Below are positions 16,554-25,424 of a DNA stretch of 64,000 nucleotides, piece by piece. The DNA is taken from contig OY782827.1 in the NCBI GenBank assembly GCA_963678395.1, positions 620,001 to 684,000 on the forward strand, in the 5' to 3' direction. The notes beneath the pieces were generated by a model. It saw only the letters and a list, made by a program, of their open reading frames with translations. It ran no database searches and was not told the DNA's origin. Within the stretch, counting starts at the first letter, position 1. Each line of letters starts with the position of its first letter. A program made the position numbers and the translations under genes. The DNA is from JAAYAE01 sp963678395. Lineage in GTDB: Bacteria > Bacillota > Negativicutes > Acidaminococcales > Acidaminococcaceae.

Positions 16554-19500
16554 TGATTAAGCAATTCATTCACAGACCAGTTTTTACTACCATGCTTATA
16601 TTGGTACTAGTGGTTTTCGGTATTCGTGCTTATCCTAATTTAGGGGTTGATTTGTATCCTGAAATTGATTTACCTTTAGTTAGCGTAAGTGTTACTTACA
16701 CGGGTGCAGCTCCTGAAGAAATGGAAACATTAGTTGTTAAACCTATCGAAAATAGGGTAAGCCAAGTTTCCGGGATTAAAACCATGTCTTCTACAGTTAG
16801 AGAAGGCTATGCTCAGACTGTATTGGAATTTAACCTAGGCACTGATGCCAACGCGATGGCCAGCGAAGTAAGAGAGAAGGTAGCGTCTGTCAGGGGTAAC
16901 TTGCCGGACGATATTGACGAGCCCATTATTCAAAGAGTAGATTTGTCAGCTCAGTCTGTAGTTGCTTTTACGGTGGCATCTGAATCTCGCAGCCGTGGCG
17001 AAATAGTGCGTTTAATTGAAAATGTAATTAAAAATAGATTGCAACAAGTAGAAGGCGTATCAGAGGTAAGTTATTATGGCGCCGGTGATCGAGAATTGAA
17101 GGTTTGGGTAGCTGCAGAAAAATTAAATGCGTATAATATACCCTTTCAAAACGTTTACAATGCTGTAAATAGTGCCAACGCCAATACTCCAGGTGGCAGC
17201 GTAGAAGAAAAAGGCATGAAGCTTACAGTTAGAACTTTAGGCAAATTTAAAAGTGTAGACGATATTAAAAATATTGTTGTTGCTAATACTAATGGCCGTA
17301 TTGTAAAAATAGGTGATTTGGCACGTGTAGAAGATGATTGGAAGAAGAAATATCCTATGCTCGTGCTAATAAAATACCAAATGTGCTTATTAGTGTAAAA
17401 AAACAATCAGGAAGTAATACTGTTGATGTTATAGATGGCGTTATGGTGGCCATGAAGGAATTACAAGCCAATCAACTGCCTTCTGATATTAAGATCGAGA
17501 TTTTGAAAGACACGTCAAAATATATTCGTGACAATGTTGCCGATGTATGGTCTGCAATTTTGTTTGGTGGCTTTTTGGCTTTGCTTATTACTTATATGTT
17601 TTTGCAGAATTTTAGGGCGACGATTATTGGTGGTTTGGCTATACCGACCTCTATTATTGCAACCTTTGTATTAATGCGTCAAATGCATTTTACTTTGAAT
17701 AACATGTCACTGATGGGTATTAGTTTGGCTGTAGGCATGCTGATAGATGATGCTATAGTTTTAATAGAAAACATTTTCCGTCATATGGAAATGGGCAAAA
17801 ACCCTATTCAAGCAGCTCAAGATGCTACTGAAGAATTATCTTTGGCGATTTTGGCTACCTCCTTATCCTTGCTAGCTGTTTTTGTGCCTATTGGTAGCAT
17901 GGGAGAGGTTGTTGGACAGTTTTTTGCGCAATTTGTTTTAACAGTTGCTTTTGCAGTAGCGTTCTCGACTTTTTCGGCATATTCTTTGACTCCGATGCTT
18001 TCGGCATATTGGCTAAAAAAGCCGTTGGAAGTTGGAGGAAAAACAAACCCACGTAATAAATATTTGCAAAAATGTTTAGATGGTTTTGAACGTGGTTTCC
18101 AGGCTTTTCGTAAATTTTATAGCGAAGTCATGCAAGCAGCTATGAAAAACCCCAAGAAGATAATTGGGGCTTCCATTTTGACATTAGCGATTAATTTTGC
18201 ACTAGCTTCGTTTTTGGGCGTGGAATTTCAACCTACCTACGATTCAGGAGAATTTAGTATTTCGACCACAGCTCCTACGGGCGTAAGTATTACGCAGATG
18301 CGTGAATATATGGAACCCATTGAAGATATAATAATGCAAGAGGAAGGTGTGCGTCTTGTAGGAATGCGTATAGGCGGTACTAGAGTAGCTGCTAATCAAA
18401 GTACAACTGATGTAAAACTTGTTCCTGCTGATGAACGTAAGCGTTCCATGCAAGAGATTATGGATGAGTTACGCATTAAATTCAAAAAAGTTACTAATGT
18501 TAAAATTGCTGTAGTGTCAGGCCAAGGTGGTGGACGTGGCGATAAAAGACCGGTGCAAATTGGTGTGCGTGGCTCTGATTTAAAGCTTTTAGAGGAATAT
18601 GGCAATGAAATTGCAGATAAAATACGACAAATACCCGGAGCTGCTGATGTGGATTTATCAACCTTTGAAGCTGAACCGGAAGTTATAGTGCGTGTCAATC
18701 AAGAAAAGGCCAGCAGGGTAGGATTAAATTCTACTTCTGTAGGTTATGTTGTGAAAATGGCCTACCAAGGCATAGCTACAACTAATAAGTTTACCTATGC
18801 TGACAATGATTTTGATATACGTGTTGAACTCGAAAAAGATCAACAAAAAGGGATAGAAGATGTTAAAAGTTTACTTATTTCTACAACTGATGGTAAATTT
18901 GTCAGGCTTGGTGATATTGCGAGTGTTATGTTAGATTCAGATCCTACAAGAATAGACAGAGAAGACCGGCAACGCCAAGTTGCAGTCTATGCTAATGTAG
19001 TTGGTATTTCTTCTGGGGAATTAATTAATAAGATTAAGAGCGATGTTTTACCAACGTTGAATTTGCCGGAAGGTTATTATACAAAGTTTATAGGCTCGGC
19101 TGATATGATGAGTAGTTCTTTTAATGAAATAGCAAAAGCTTTGATTTTGGCTATTATTATTATATATATGGTTTTAGCTGCAGAATTTGAAAGCTTTAGC
19201 CAACCTATTGTTATAATGGTTTCACTACCTTTTGCCTTGATAGGAGCCATTATAGGTTTACTGATGACAGGTTTGACAGTTAATATGATGTCACTTATCG
19301 GTTTCACGATGCTGTTGGGGTTAGTTACCAAGACGGCAATTTTGTTAATTGATTATACTAATCAGGCAAGGTCTAGGGGACTTAGTATTAGAGAAGCACT
19401 TATGGAAGCATGTTCGCTTCGTTTGCGTCCAATTATGATGACTACCTTGTCCACTATTTTGGGTATGCTGCCCATTGCTTTAGGGTTAGGTGCTGGCGCG

Positions 19501-19605
19501 GAATTGCGTCAATCTATGGGTGTTGTTTTGGTAGGAGGTTTGATTTCTTCTACTATACTTACGCTAGTAGTAGTACCCTTGGTGTATATGGTGTTTGAAG
19601 AATGA
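16553..19605 (+). pseudogene. RND (HAE1/AcrB-type) efflux pump with one frameshift
   Basis: A proton-driven multidrug or hydrophobe exporter of the inner membrane. The N-terminus 'FIHRPVFTTMLILVLVVFGI' gives TM1, the porter domain follows, and a TM2-6 block includes 'GISLAVGMLIDDAIVLIENI' with the paired Asp of the proton relay. A second porter and TM7-12 follow, ending near 19600. The frame changes at about 17339-17345: up to there 'GDLARVEDDW', then 'EEEISYARANKIPNV' in the next frame. One T added to GATTGG restores continuity. Without a tolC-like gene nearby, the outer-membrane partner must be encoded elsewhere. Confidence 0.88.
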
Positions 19606-19627
19606 AAAGAAAAACATAACAATAACT

Positions 19628-19665
19628 AAAAAAAGGTATCTCAGAAAATCTGAGATACCTTTTTT
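19628..19665 (+). terminator. Rho-independent terminator after the RND pump
   Basis: AAAAGGTATCTCAG / CTGAGATACCTTTTTT with a five-base loop. Confidence 0.85.
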
Positions 19666-19675
19666 ACTAAACTTC

Positions 19676-20196
19676 TACAAAGTGAGGTTTATATGCAGCT
19701 TTTGCTCCTAAGTCGCAAAGTGCAGCATAAAACAGTGAAGTGGAAACAGGGTTTCCAGTGAAGCAAGAAAAGCTGTGAAGTGGAAACAAAGGTTTCCAGT
19801 GAAGTTGTAACTGCGTTACAAGTGAAGTGCTATTCGAGCAGTGAAGTTAGCCTGCGGCTAAGTTATTCAATATGTGCAGCTTTTGCGACTTTGTCGCAAA
19901 GTGCAGTTACGGCAAAGCCGTAGCGCAGCTTCCACTACGTGGAGTGCAGCTTTTCGGACAAGTCCGAAAGTTAATGATGCTTTCTTAACCGAAAGCAAGA
20001 ATTTATAAAACAAAATATAGTCTATTTTTTATAAGTTCAAGTTTTTAGAATAAAAACTTTCCTCAACATTGGAAGCAATGCTTCCAATACTGCACGCTCC
20101 ATAGGAGCAGCTGCACTTTGCGAAGCAAAAGCTGCACTTCGATGAAATCGATGCTGCATAATTCTTTTAATCTGTTCGCTTGCGAACACTTCACTG
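19676..20196 (-). repeat. Hairpin-mosaic element, copy 3 (inverted and diverged)
   Basis: Reverse-complemented, this stretch is collinear with copy 2 and its neighbouring cluster: AT-rich core, GCTTTC/GAAAGC, TTTCGGAC/GTCCGAAA, TCCAC/GTGGA, TACGGC/GCCGTA, TTTGCGAC/GTCGCAAA, then TAGCC/GGCTA, TTGTAAC/GTTACAA and GGAAAC/GTTTCC. Stems are kept while several loops differ (GAA versus GTA, GAA versus TTT, TAT versus GCA). Beyond the core there are additional modules (ATTGGAAGC/GCTTCCAAT, GCTCC/GGAGC, TTTGC/GCAAA, TCGAT/ATCGA, GTTCGC/GCGAAC). It fills the whole gap between the RND terminator and pepT. Confidence 0.82.
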
Positions 20197-21441
20197 CTCT
20201 TTAGTTGTCAATTTCACAATTTCCAACACCATTTGGCAGGATTTTTCAAAGGAGTCCATGGGCAAAAATTCAAAGTTGGAATAAAAATTATGTCCACCGG
20301 TAAAAAAGTTGGGTGTAAGTAATCCTTTGGCTGAAAGGACAGAGCCATCAGTACTGCCACGCATAGCAATAGTTTTAGGTTTAATATTCAAGTTTTTCAT
20401 AGCGTCGTAAATGTAGTCAATACACTTGTGATTTTCCTTAGTTACAGCATCATTAATATTGCCGTAGGTATCAGATAAGTCAAGTTTAATTACTGCGGTG
20501 GGATAACGTTTACGCGTAAAGGCTACTGCTTCTTGTATATAGGCCTTTTTTGCTTCGTAAAGGTCTTTATTGTGGTCACGAATATCTAACATCAAAGTAG
20601 CTTTACTTTGATTAGAAGTAAGGCTTTTGACCCAAATATAGCCATCTTTGCCATCGGTATTTTCAGGCGTTTGTTTACGATCAAAACAGTTGGCTAAGTC
20701 CATAGCAACAAGGGTAGGGTTAACTAATACGCCTTTGGCTGACATGGGATGGGCACTTACTCCTTGAATATCTATTTTGGCAACACCGCCATTGAAAGTT
20801 TCGTAGACAATTTCGCCTAATTCACAACAGTCAATGGTATAAGCAAATTCTACAGGAAAGTCTTTTAAATTAAGAGTTTTTGAGCCCCGTAGCCCTATTT
20901 CTTCATCAGGAACAAAGGCAAAATATATTTCCCCATGATAAAGCGCAGCATTTTTTTGTATCTCTTCTAAGGCTACGGTAATAGCACTAATGGCCGCTTT
21001 GTTATCAGCACCTAAAACACTTAAACCGTCACTAAAGAGAATGTCTTGTCCTACATATTTGGCTAAATCAGGATTTGCGGCGGCCTGCATAGTAATATTC
21101 TGTTCTTTATTAAGGAGAACGTCACCACCTGTATAGTTAATAAGTTGTGGATGCAGAGCTGGGTTTAAACTAACATCTACGGTATCTAAGTGTGCTACAA
21201 ACCCAATTTTGGGAACCTGTTCGGTAAAATCTAAGGGCAAGTTGGCAGGTAGACGGCCAATAAGTACGCAGGTAGGAGATAATTTCAAATCTACTAGCCC
21301 CAGTTCCTGTAGGTCTTTTTTTAATAACCTTGCCAGTTCCCATTGACCTTCGGTACTAGGGACTACTGTAGCGGTAGCATCGCTTTGACTCGTTATACCG
21401 GTGTAACGTAAAAACCTTGTAAGTAGTTGTTCTTTTAGCAT
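20191..21441 (-). CDS. pepT: Peptidase T (tripeptide aminopeptidase)
   Basis: A cytoplasmic M20-family zinc aminopeptidase that removes the N-terminal residue of tripeptides. Metal and catalytic motifs seen: 'GFVAHLDTVDVS', 'VLGADNKAAISA', 'VPDEEIGLRGS', 'YTIDCCELGEIVYETFNGG' and 'AMRGSTDGSVLS', with the late histidine in 'FTGGHNFYSNFEF'. The 416-residue length is normal. The stop lies a few bases from hairpin-mosaic copy 3. An AT-rich 5' region (about 21442-21790) separates it from the insertion sequence, and I see no further gene there. Confidence 0.95.
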   Translation of the reverse strand: MLKEQLLTRFLRYTGITSQSDATATVVPSTEGQWELARLLKKDLQELGLVDLKLSPTCVLIGRLPANLPLDFTEQVPKIGFVAHLDTVDVSLNPALHPQLINYTGGDVLLNKEQNITMQAAANPDLAKYVGQDILFSDGLSVLGADNKAAISAITVALEEIQKNAALYHGEIYFAFVPDEEIGLRGSKTLNLKDFPVEFAYTIDCCELGEIVYETFNGGVAKIDIQGVSAHPMSAKGVLVNPTLVAMDLANCFDRKQTPENTDGKDGYIWVKSLTSNQSKATLMLDIRDHNKDLYEAKKAYIQEAVAFTRKRYPTAVIKLDLSDTYGNINDAVTKENHKCIDYIYDAMKNLNIKPKTIAMRGSTDGSVLSAKGLLTPNFFTGGHNFYSNFEFLPMDSFEKSCQMVLEIVKLTTKEQ

Positions 21442-21792
21442 GCAAAACCCTCATTTCACCTAGTTTTTAGAAATAAAACAATATAGCTCATAGCACAAAA
21501 AAAATTTACACATCTACACATTAGAAATAAACGCTAAGTGTTGTTCTTACTTATAGGATAAGTTAGTAAAAATTACTAGATGTGGATAATAATAACCATG
21601 AATTATTCTAAAGATATCACGTCTTAAAAAAAAAGGAAATACCTTTTTAAAGAAAAACCTAGGTAATAGCAAGATGTTTTGCGAAATTGTTACTAAATGG
21701 TCAGGGTGTAGTTATGCTCTTTAAGAGTTTTTGAAATATGATTTTTAACTTATGTTAGAGTAAAATATTAGTTGGCAAAAGAAACAAAATAA

Positions 21793-23430
21793 GGAAGTGG
21801 ATGTAAAATCCACTTCCCATAGTAGGAAAAATTCTTTAATATGTTAGTTGCTAGACAAAACATGTAAAGGAGTTCCTACTATGGATATTGTAAATGAAAG
21901 CTTGCCGACATTCAAGGATATTGAGAAAATAATTTTCAGCTATGTGTGCAGTGCTGCCGTCGAAATGGTGAAGGACTTGTTGGAAGGCTACGATAGGAAG
22001 CTCATGGTCGAAAGAGATCGCAAGGCGTATAGGCACAAAGGTTTTAAGGCCAACCACATACGCTGCGTGTTCGGAGATGTCGCCTATAAGCGCACGGTCT
22101 ATGAGCACATTAACGAAGAAGGCAAGAAGGAATTCATGTACCTTCTAGATGATGCCATGGGCATGGAGGTCATCGGCAAGATGTCATATAACTCTGTAGA
22201 AGCAATGGTTAAAGCAGCCACAGAGGTAAGCTTCAGGAAAGCAGAATCTGCCGTTAATCTTACCAGCCAAATAAATATAAGCAGCCAAGGAATTTGGAAT
22301 ACGGTGCAGGAATTTGGTAAAAAACTGGAAGCAGAAGAAACAGACATGGCCAAAAGATTAGAAGAAGATAAGCCGCAGACGGGTAAAGAAGCACCGGTAT
22401 TGTTCGAAGAAGCTGATGGTATATTCCTGCACCTGCAAAAGCCCTACCGCCCAAAAGAGGCCTCGGGCAAAGAGATAAAGGTCAGCACGGCCTATGAGGG
22501 TATACGTAAGGGAAAAGACGGCAGAAATGAAGTCGTGGGAAAAGTTATGACCGCAGGTTTTGAAGAGGCAAAAGAGTTCCACCGCATAAGGGAAGCCATG
22601 ATTCAAACAAAGTACAATACGGATGAAGTAAAGTACAGGTTCATTAATGGGGATGGAGCAGCCTGGGTTAAGCATCCTTATGATCCGTATACTATTTACC
22701 AATTAGACAGGTTTCATGTGTTCAAGAAGATAATTTACGCAATAGCCGATACGGCTATGCGTAAAGAGCTAAAAGCATTGTATATGGACGGTAAAACGGA
22801 AGAGTTGCTGGCGAAAATAGACGCCTATGCAAACAGTGTTGCCAGTAATGAGAAGGAAGACAAAAGAGAAGAAAAAGCAAGAGCGTTGTACAGCTATTTG
22901 AGCAACAACGAGGCAGGAATAAAAGCTTATTTTGATATGAAGGAAAAGCTGCCTAAGCCGCCGGAAGGACTTTTATACGGATCTATGGGTACGCAGGAAA
23001 GCCAGAACTGCTCGGTAATTACTTTAAGGATGAAGCACCATAAAGGCAGCTGGGGCATCCCAGGTGCAGGCTACATGGCAAAAATACTTACGAGATTAGA
23101 AAACAAGACCTTTTATACGGCTCTTGAACGCTATACGAGCCTTATAGACAGAGAAATAGTTGTATTTGCCAAAGATATTTTAAGTGCTGCTGCAATACCT
23201 AGGGTCGTAGGCAAAGGCAAGAAAGATGGAAACATCCGCAAGGGGCATTGGGCAATTGCAGACGCAAAGATGACCGGCAGTAGGAAATCTTTGCTAAGGG
23301 CATTTGGATATAGAGAATTTAGTGAGATAGCACATATCTAATTTAGCTTATAACAACTTGGGAGGATGAGTTTGCCCAAAATTTTATGGAAAATTCCATT
23401 CAACAATTAAAAATGCAAGGTTTTTCCTAC
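21793..23430 (+). mobile_element. ISLre2-type insertion sequence (approximate limits)
   Basis: The transposase gene is preceded by a perfect hairpin GGAAGTGGAT/ATCCACTTCC (21793-21817), of the kind that blocks outside transcription entering an IS. An exact 10-base inverted repeat, GTAGGAAAAA at 21822-21831 and TTTTTCCTAC at 23421-23430, could mark the ends. Matching continues only weakly inward (CTT at the same offset). I cannot find a clear target duplication, so the limits are uncertain. Confidence 0.6.
21881..23341 (+). CDS. ISLre2-family transposase (UPF0236 type)
   Basis: A 486-residue protein starting 'MDIVNESLPTFKDIEKIIF', with the UPF0236/ISLre2 features 'RKAYRHKGFKANHIRCVFGDVAYKR', 'EADGIFLHLQ', 'FINGDGAAWVK' and a C-terminal 'MGTQESQNCSVITLRMK'. 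Acidic residues in the E-A-D-G and N-G-D-G motifs are likely catalytic, by family analogy. It starts at ATG 21881 behind AAAGGAG. The upstream in-frame ATG (21848) lies before the ribosome site. The frame is intact, so the element may be active. Confidence 0.88.
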   Translation: MDIVNESLPTFKDIEKIIFSYVCSAAVEMVKDLLEGYDRKLMVERDRKAYRHKGFKANHIRCVFGDVAYKRTVYEHINEEGKKEFMYLLDDAMGMEVIGKMSYNSVEAMVKAATEVSFRKAESAVNLTSQINISSQGIWNTVQEFGKKLEAEETDMAKRLEEDKPQTGKEAPVLFEEADGIFLHLQKPYRPKEASGKEIKVSTAYEGIRKGKDGRNEVVGKVMTAGFEEAKEFHRIREAMIQTKYNTDEVKYRFINGDGAAWVKHPYDPYTIYQLDRFHVFKKIIYAIADTAMRKELKALYMDGKTEELLAKIDAYANSVASNEKEDKREEKARALYSYLSNNEAGIKAYFDMKEKLPKPPEGLLYGSMGTQESQNCSVITLRMKHHKGSWGIPGAGYMAKILTRLENKTFYTALERYTSLIDREIVVFAKDILSAAAIPRVVGKGKKDGNIRKGHWAIADAKMTGSRKSLLRAFGYREFSEIAHI

Positions 23431-23522
23431 GAAGAAAGATTTGCCAACTTTTACTTGACTGATACACTATTAGATAAAAGTTTGACTTTTCTGTCAAATG
23501 GTGATAATCTTTATTTGTACTA
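23388..23522 (+). other. Short orphan reading frame, possibly the tail of a gene broken by the IS
   Basis: From ATG 23388 a 44-codon frame runs 'MENSIQQLKMQGFSYEERFA' and on to a hydrophobic end. It is open upstream to about 23347 without a ribosome site. Its composition looks protein-like and it reads across the presumed right IS end. It may be a remnant of a gene interrupted by the element. I do not recognise the family. Confidence 0.3.
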
Positions 23523-23534
23523 ATAGTATAAGTT

Positions 23535-23735
23535 ATCAGGTGCTATAAATGCTTAATAGAGAAATCGGTTAGATGCCGATGCGGTCCCGCCGCTGTAGGG
23601 ATGAGCGAACTTCACTGAGCCACTGGATGTTAAAATTCGGGAAGGCGAAGCTAGCGATGAATCCGAGTCAGAAGAACTGCCTGAAAACGAGCCCAAAAAC
23701 CACGCGAAAGATGTCGGTGGCTGGAAAACAGGATA
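23535..23735 (+). promoter_or_regulatory. Cobalamin riboswitch 1
   Basis: A leader with the cobalamin (B12) riboswitch pattern: 'GGTGCT...' P2/P3 start, 'GAGCCACTGG' near 23618-23627 and the B12-box-like 'GAGTCAGAAGAACTGCCTG' at 23665-23683. It senses adenosyl- or methylcobalamin and normally turns its gene off when the cofactor is abundant. A terminator follows at 23751-23788 and a second riboswitch after that. Confidence 0.85.
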
Positions 23736-23750
23736 ACTCTGTCCATTTCC

Positions 23751-23788
23751 ACCCCTTTGCGTTCATTCGCCAAGGGGTTTTTGTTTTT
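23751..23788 (+). terminator. Terminator (expression platform) between the two cobalamin riboswitches
   Basis: Stem ACCCCTTTGCG / CGCCAAGGGGT with a short loop, followed by T-rich sequence. It probably is the switchable terminator of riboswitch 1. Confidence 0.75.
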
Positions 23789-23811
23789 GACAACTGAAAA
23801 TAGAGGAAAAC

Positions 23812-23992
23812 AGGTGCCTCGCGAAGGGTGATTTAAACTTCGCCAAGAGGCCTAATAGGGAAGCCGGTGAAAATCCGGCGCAGTCTCGCTACTGTAACGG
23901 GGGAGCGGTTCGCAGTTTTGCCATTGAGCTAAAATGCTTGAGAAGGAGCGAACATGCTAGGAAACGAAGTCAGGAGAACTGCCTGTTTTTAA
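23812..23992 (+). promoter_or_regulatory. Cobalamin riboswitch 2
   Basis: A second, distinct copy of the cobalamin aptamer: 'AGGTGCC' start, 'GGGAAGCCGGTGAAAATCCGG', 'GCTACTGTAACGGGG', 'TGCCATTGAG' and the B12 box 'GAAGTCAGGAGAACTGCCTG' (about 23966-23985). It matches the consensus better than riboswitch 1. It precedes the small ORFs at 24185 and 24279 and the TIM-barrel gene. Confidence 0.92.
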
Positions 23993-24184
23993 CATCCGAA
24001 CAAACTTGCGATGTACAAGTGGATACATAATGAAGTAGACCAGAATTAGGGGTCTATATTTAGAAGTTGCCATGTATTGTGTGGCTTATTCATCTATGTA
24101 TCTGTTGGTCGTAAGTGTGTTGCGTTTATTGTATTGCACATAAGCTTTAACCAGGACAGATCACTATCGCTGGGAGGAGAATTT

Positions 24185-24277
24185 ATGTGCTTTTTTGGTA
24201 AACGAGATTCCGTGGCCTACTTGGCCTATGCATGGTTAGGGGAAATAGGTATAGCAAAAGCAAAGCGGGGGAATTAG
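24185..24277 (+). CDS. Small ORF (30 aa) under cobalamin riboswitch control, function unknown
   Basis: ATG 24185 is preceded by a strong GGGAGGAG site. It encodes 30 residues starting 'MCFFGKRDSVAYLAYAWLG' and ending in a basic tail. The stop at 24277 is followed at once by the next ATG, which implies coupling. I do not recognise a family. The ribosome site and the tight spacing are the only support for translation. Confidence 0.5.
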   Translation: MCFFGKRDSVAYLAYAWLGEIGIAKAKRGN

Positions 24278-24278
24278 G

Positions 24279-24428
24279 ATGGGGAAATTAAGCAAATATA
24301 TCAAAAAAATTGAAGAAATAAAGACAGAAGATTTAGTGGTTAACCGCGCTATTTATTTAAAAAAATTGCGGGAGCTGGCAAAATTGCGTTACACTATAAG
24401 CAAGACGAAGAAAAAAAAGACAGAATAG
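24279..24428 (+). CDS. Small basic protein (49 aa) under cobalamin riboswitch control, function unknown
   Basis: It starts at ATG 24279, with a GCGGGGGA stretch upstream, and encodes a Lys/Glu-rich, probably helical peptide ('MGKLSKYIKKIEEIKTEDLV...'). It ends at TAG 24426-24428, just before the TIM-barrel gene in the same frame. I see no known domain. Its position between the riboswitch and the putative cobamide hydrolase suggests a related role, which is inference. Confidence 0.55.
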   Translation: MGKLSKYIKKIEEIKTEDLVVNRAIYLKKLRELAKLRYTISKTKKKKTE

Positions 24429-24440
24429 GGTGAGTGTATC

Positions 24441-25424
24441 ATAAAGCAATTATTTAATTATTGCCCGGTACCGGGTTATGAGCAGGAAATATTAAAAACA
24501 GGAAAAACTCTTCCAGAATTTATTGCGGCACTAGGGTTAAATGGTATTGAACTTATGGTTTACAAAACGGAGCCCTACTCTCAGTCTTATAAGAATGAAA
24601 CAGTGGGGGTACACTTAAATTATTGGCCTCATTGGCTGGATTTTTGGCGCGGTAATGAAAAAATCATAAAGAAGCATTTTGAATGCGCAGAGGATTGCTG
24701 TTCATATTTTGGCGGAGCGTGTTGTGGTGCAGAATGGCTGCAGGTTATAAAAGCGAATATTAAGGCAGCTTTAATTGCAGAGCCTGAATACTTGGTTTGG
24801 CATGTGGCAGACGCGGATCAGCGAGAGATATTTACTTTTGATTTCAAGTATACAGATGAAGATGTTATAGTTCGAACAGCAGAGGTCTTTAATGCGGTAG
24901 CAGAGGTAATACCACAGAATATCACAGTTTTGTTTGAGAATTTATGGTGGCCGGGATTTCGTTTAACGGATGCGGCAGTAGTTAAAAAGTTTTTTTCTTT
25001 AATAGAGCGGGATAATGTTGGGATTATGCTAGACACAGGCCACCTTCTTAATACGAATAGTGCTTTGCGTACGGAGGAGCAAGGAGTAACTTATCTTTGT
25101 GAGCAAATTAAAAAATTAGGAGATGCTGCTGCTTGGATTAAGGGTATACATCTAAATTGTTCCTTGTCAGGGGAGTATCAACAAAGTTATAAAAGTTTAG
25201 TTCCAAAGATCATAAACGAAGAGGTAGTTATGCAGCATGTGTCTAATATTGATCAGCACCTTCCCTTTACTACACCGAGAATATGGGAAGTAGTGAATTT
25301 GGTTAAGCCCAAATATTTGATTCACGAATTAAGTTACAGGAATTTTGTGGATTTTGAAGAAAAAATAAAGAAGCAGCTAAAAACACTGCAAACCGGACAA
25401 AGTAGAGGCGAAAATAATGCGTAA
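24441..25424 (+). CDS. TIM-barrel (AP endonuclease 2 superfamily) protein, candidate CbiR-type cobamide-remodelling hydrolase
   Basis: The protein has the xylose-isomerase/AP-endonuclease-2 barrel with metal-binding-type motifs 'LFENLWWPGF', 'IMLDTGHLLN', 'IKGIHLNCSL' and 'LIHELSYRNF'. CbiR of Akkermansia, an enzyme of this superfamily, cuts the nucleotide loop of cobamides. The tandem cobalamin riboswitches upstream make that role plausible here, but it is inference. The first standard start (ATG 24555) would delete the first beta-strand region 'NYCPVPGYEQEI...GLNGIELMVY'. That region is open upstream only to codons ATC 24438 and ATA 24441, near a GGTGAG site. The gene overlaps the next start by eight bases. 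Confidence 0.6.
   Translation: MKQLFNYCPVPGYEQEILKTGKTLPEFIAALGLNGIELMVYKTEPYSQSYKNETVGVHLNYWPHWLDFWRGNEKIIKKHFECAEDCCSYFGGACCGAEWLQVIKANIKAALIAEPEYLVWHVADADQREIFTFDFKYTDEDVIVRTAEVFNAVAEVIPQNITVLFENLWWPGFRLTDAAVVKKFFSLIERDNVGIMLDTGHLLNTNSALRTEEQGVTYLCEQIKKLGDAAAWIKGIHLNCSLSGEYQQSYKSLVPKIINEEVVMQHVSNIDQHLPFTTPRIWEVVNLVKPKYLIHELSYRNFVDFEEKIKKQLKTLQTGQSRGENNA

Noticed and set aside
23605..23625. A further AGTGAAGT-type hairpin module near 23.6 kb
   Set aside because: The ACTTCACT-like stretch belongs to the variable stem of cobalamin riboswitch 1 and has no neighbouring modules.
23573..23797. 74-residue frame within the riboswitch region
   Set aside because: It covers the cobalamin riboswitch and its terminator and has no ribosome site.
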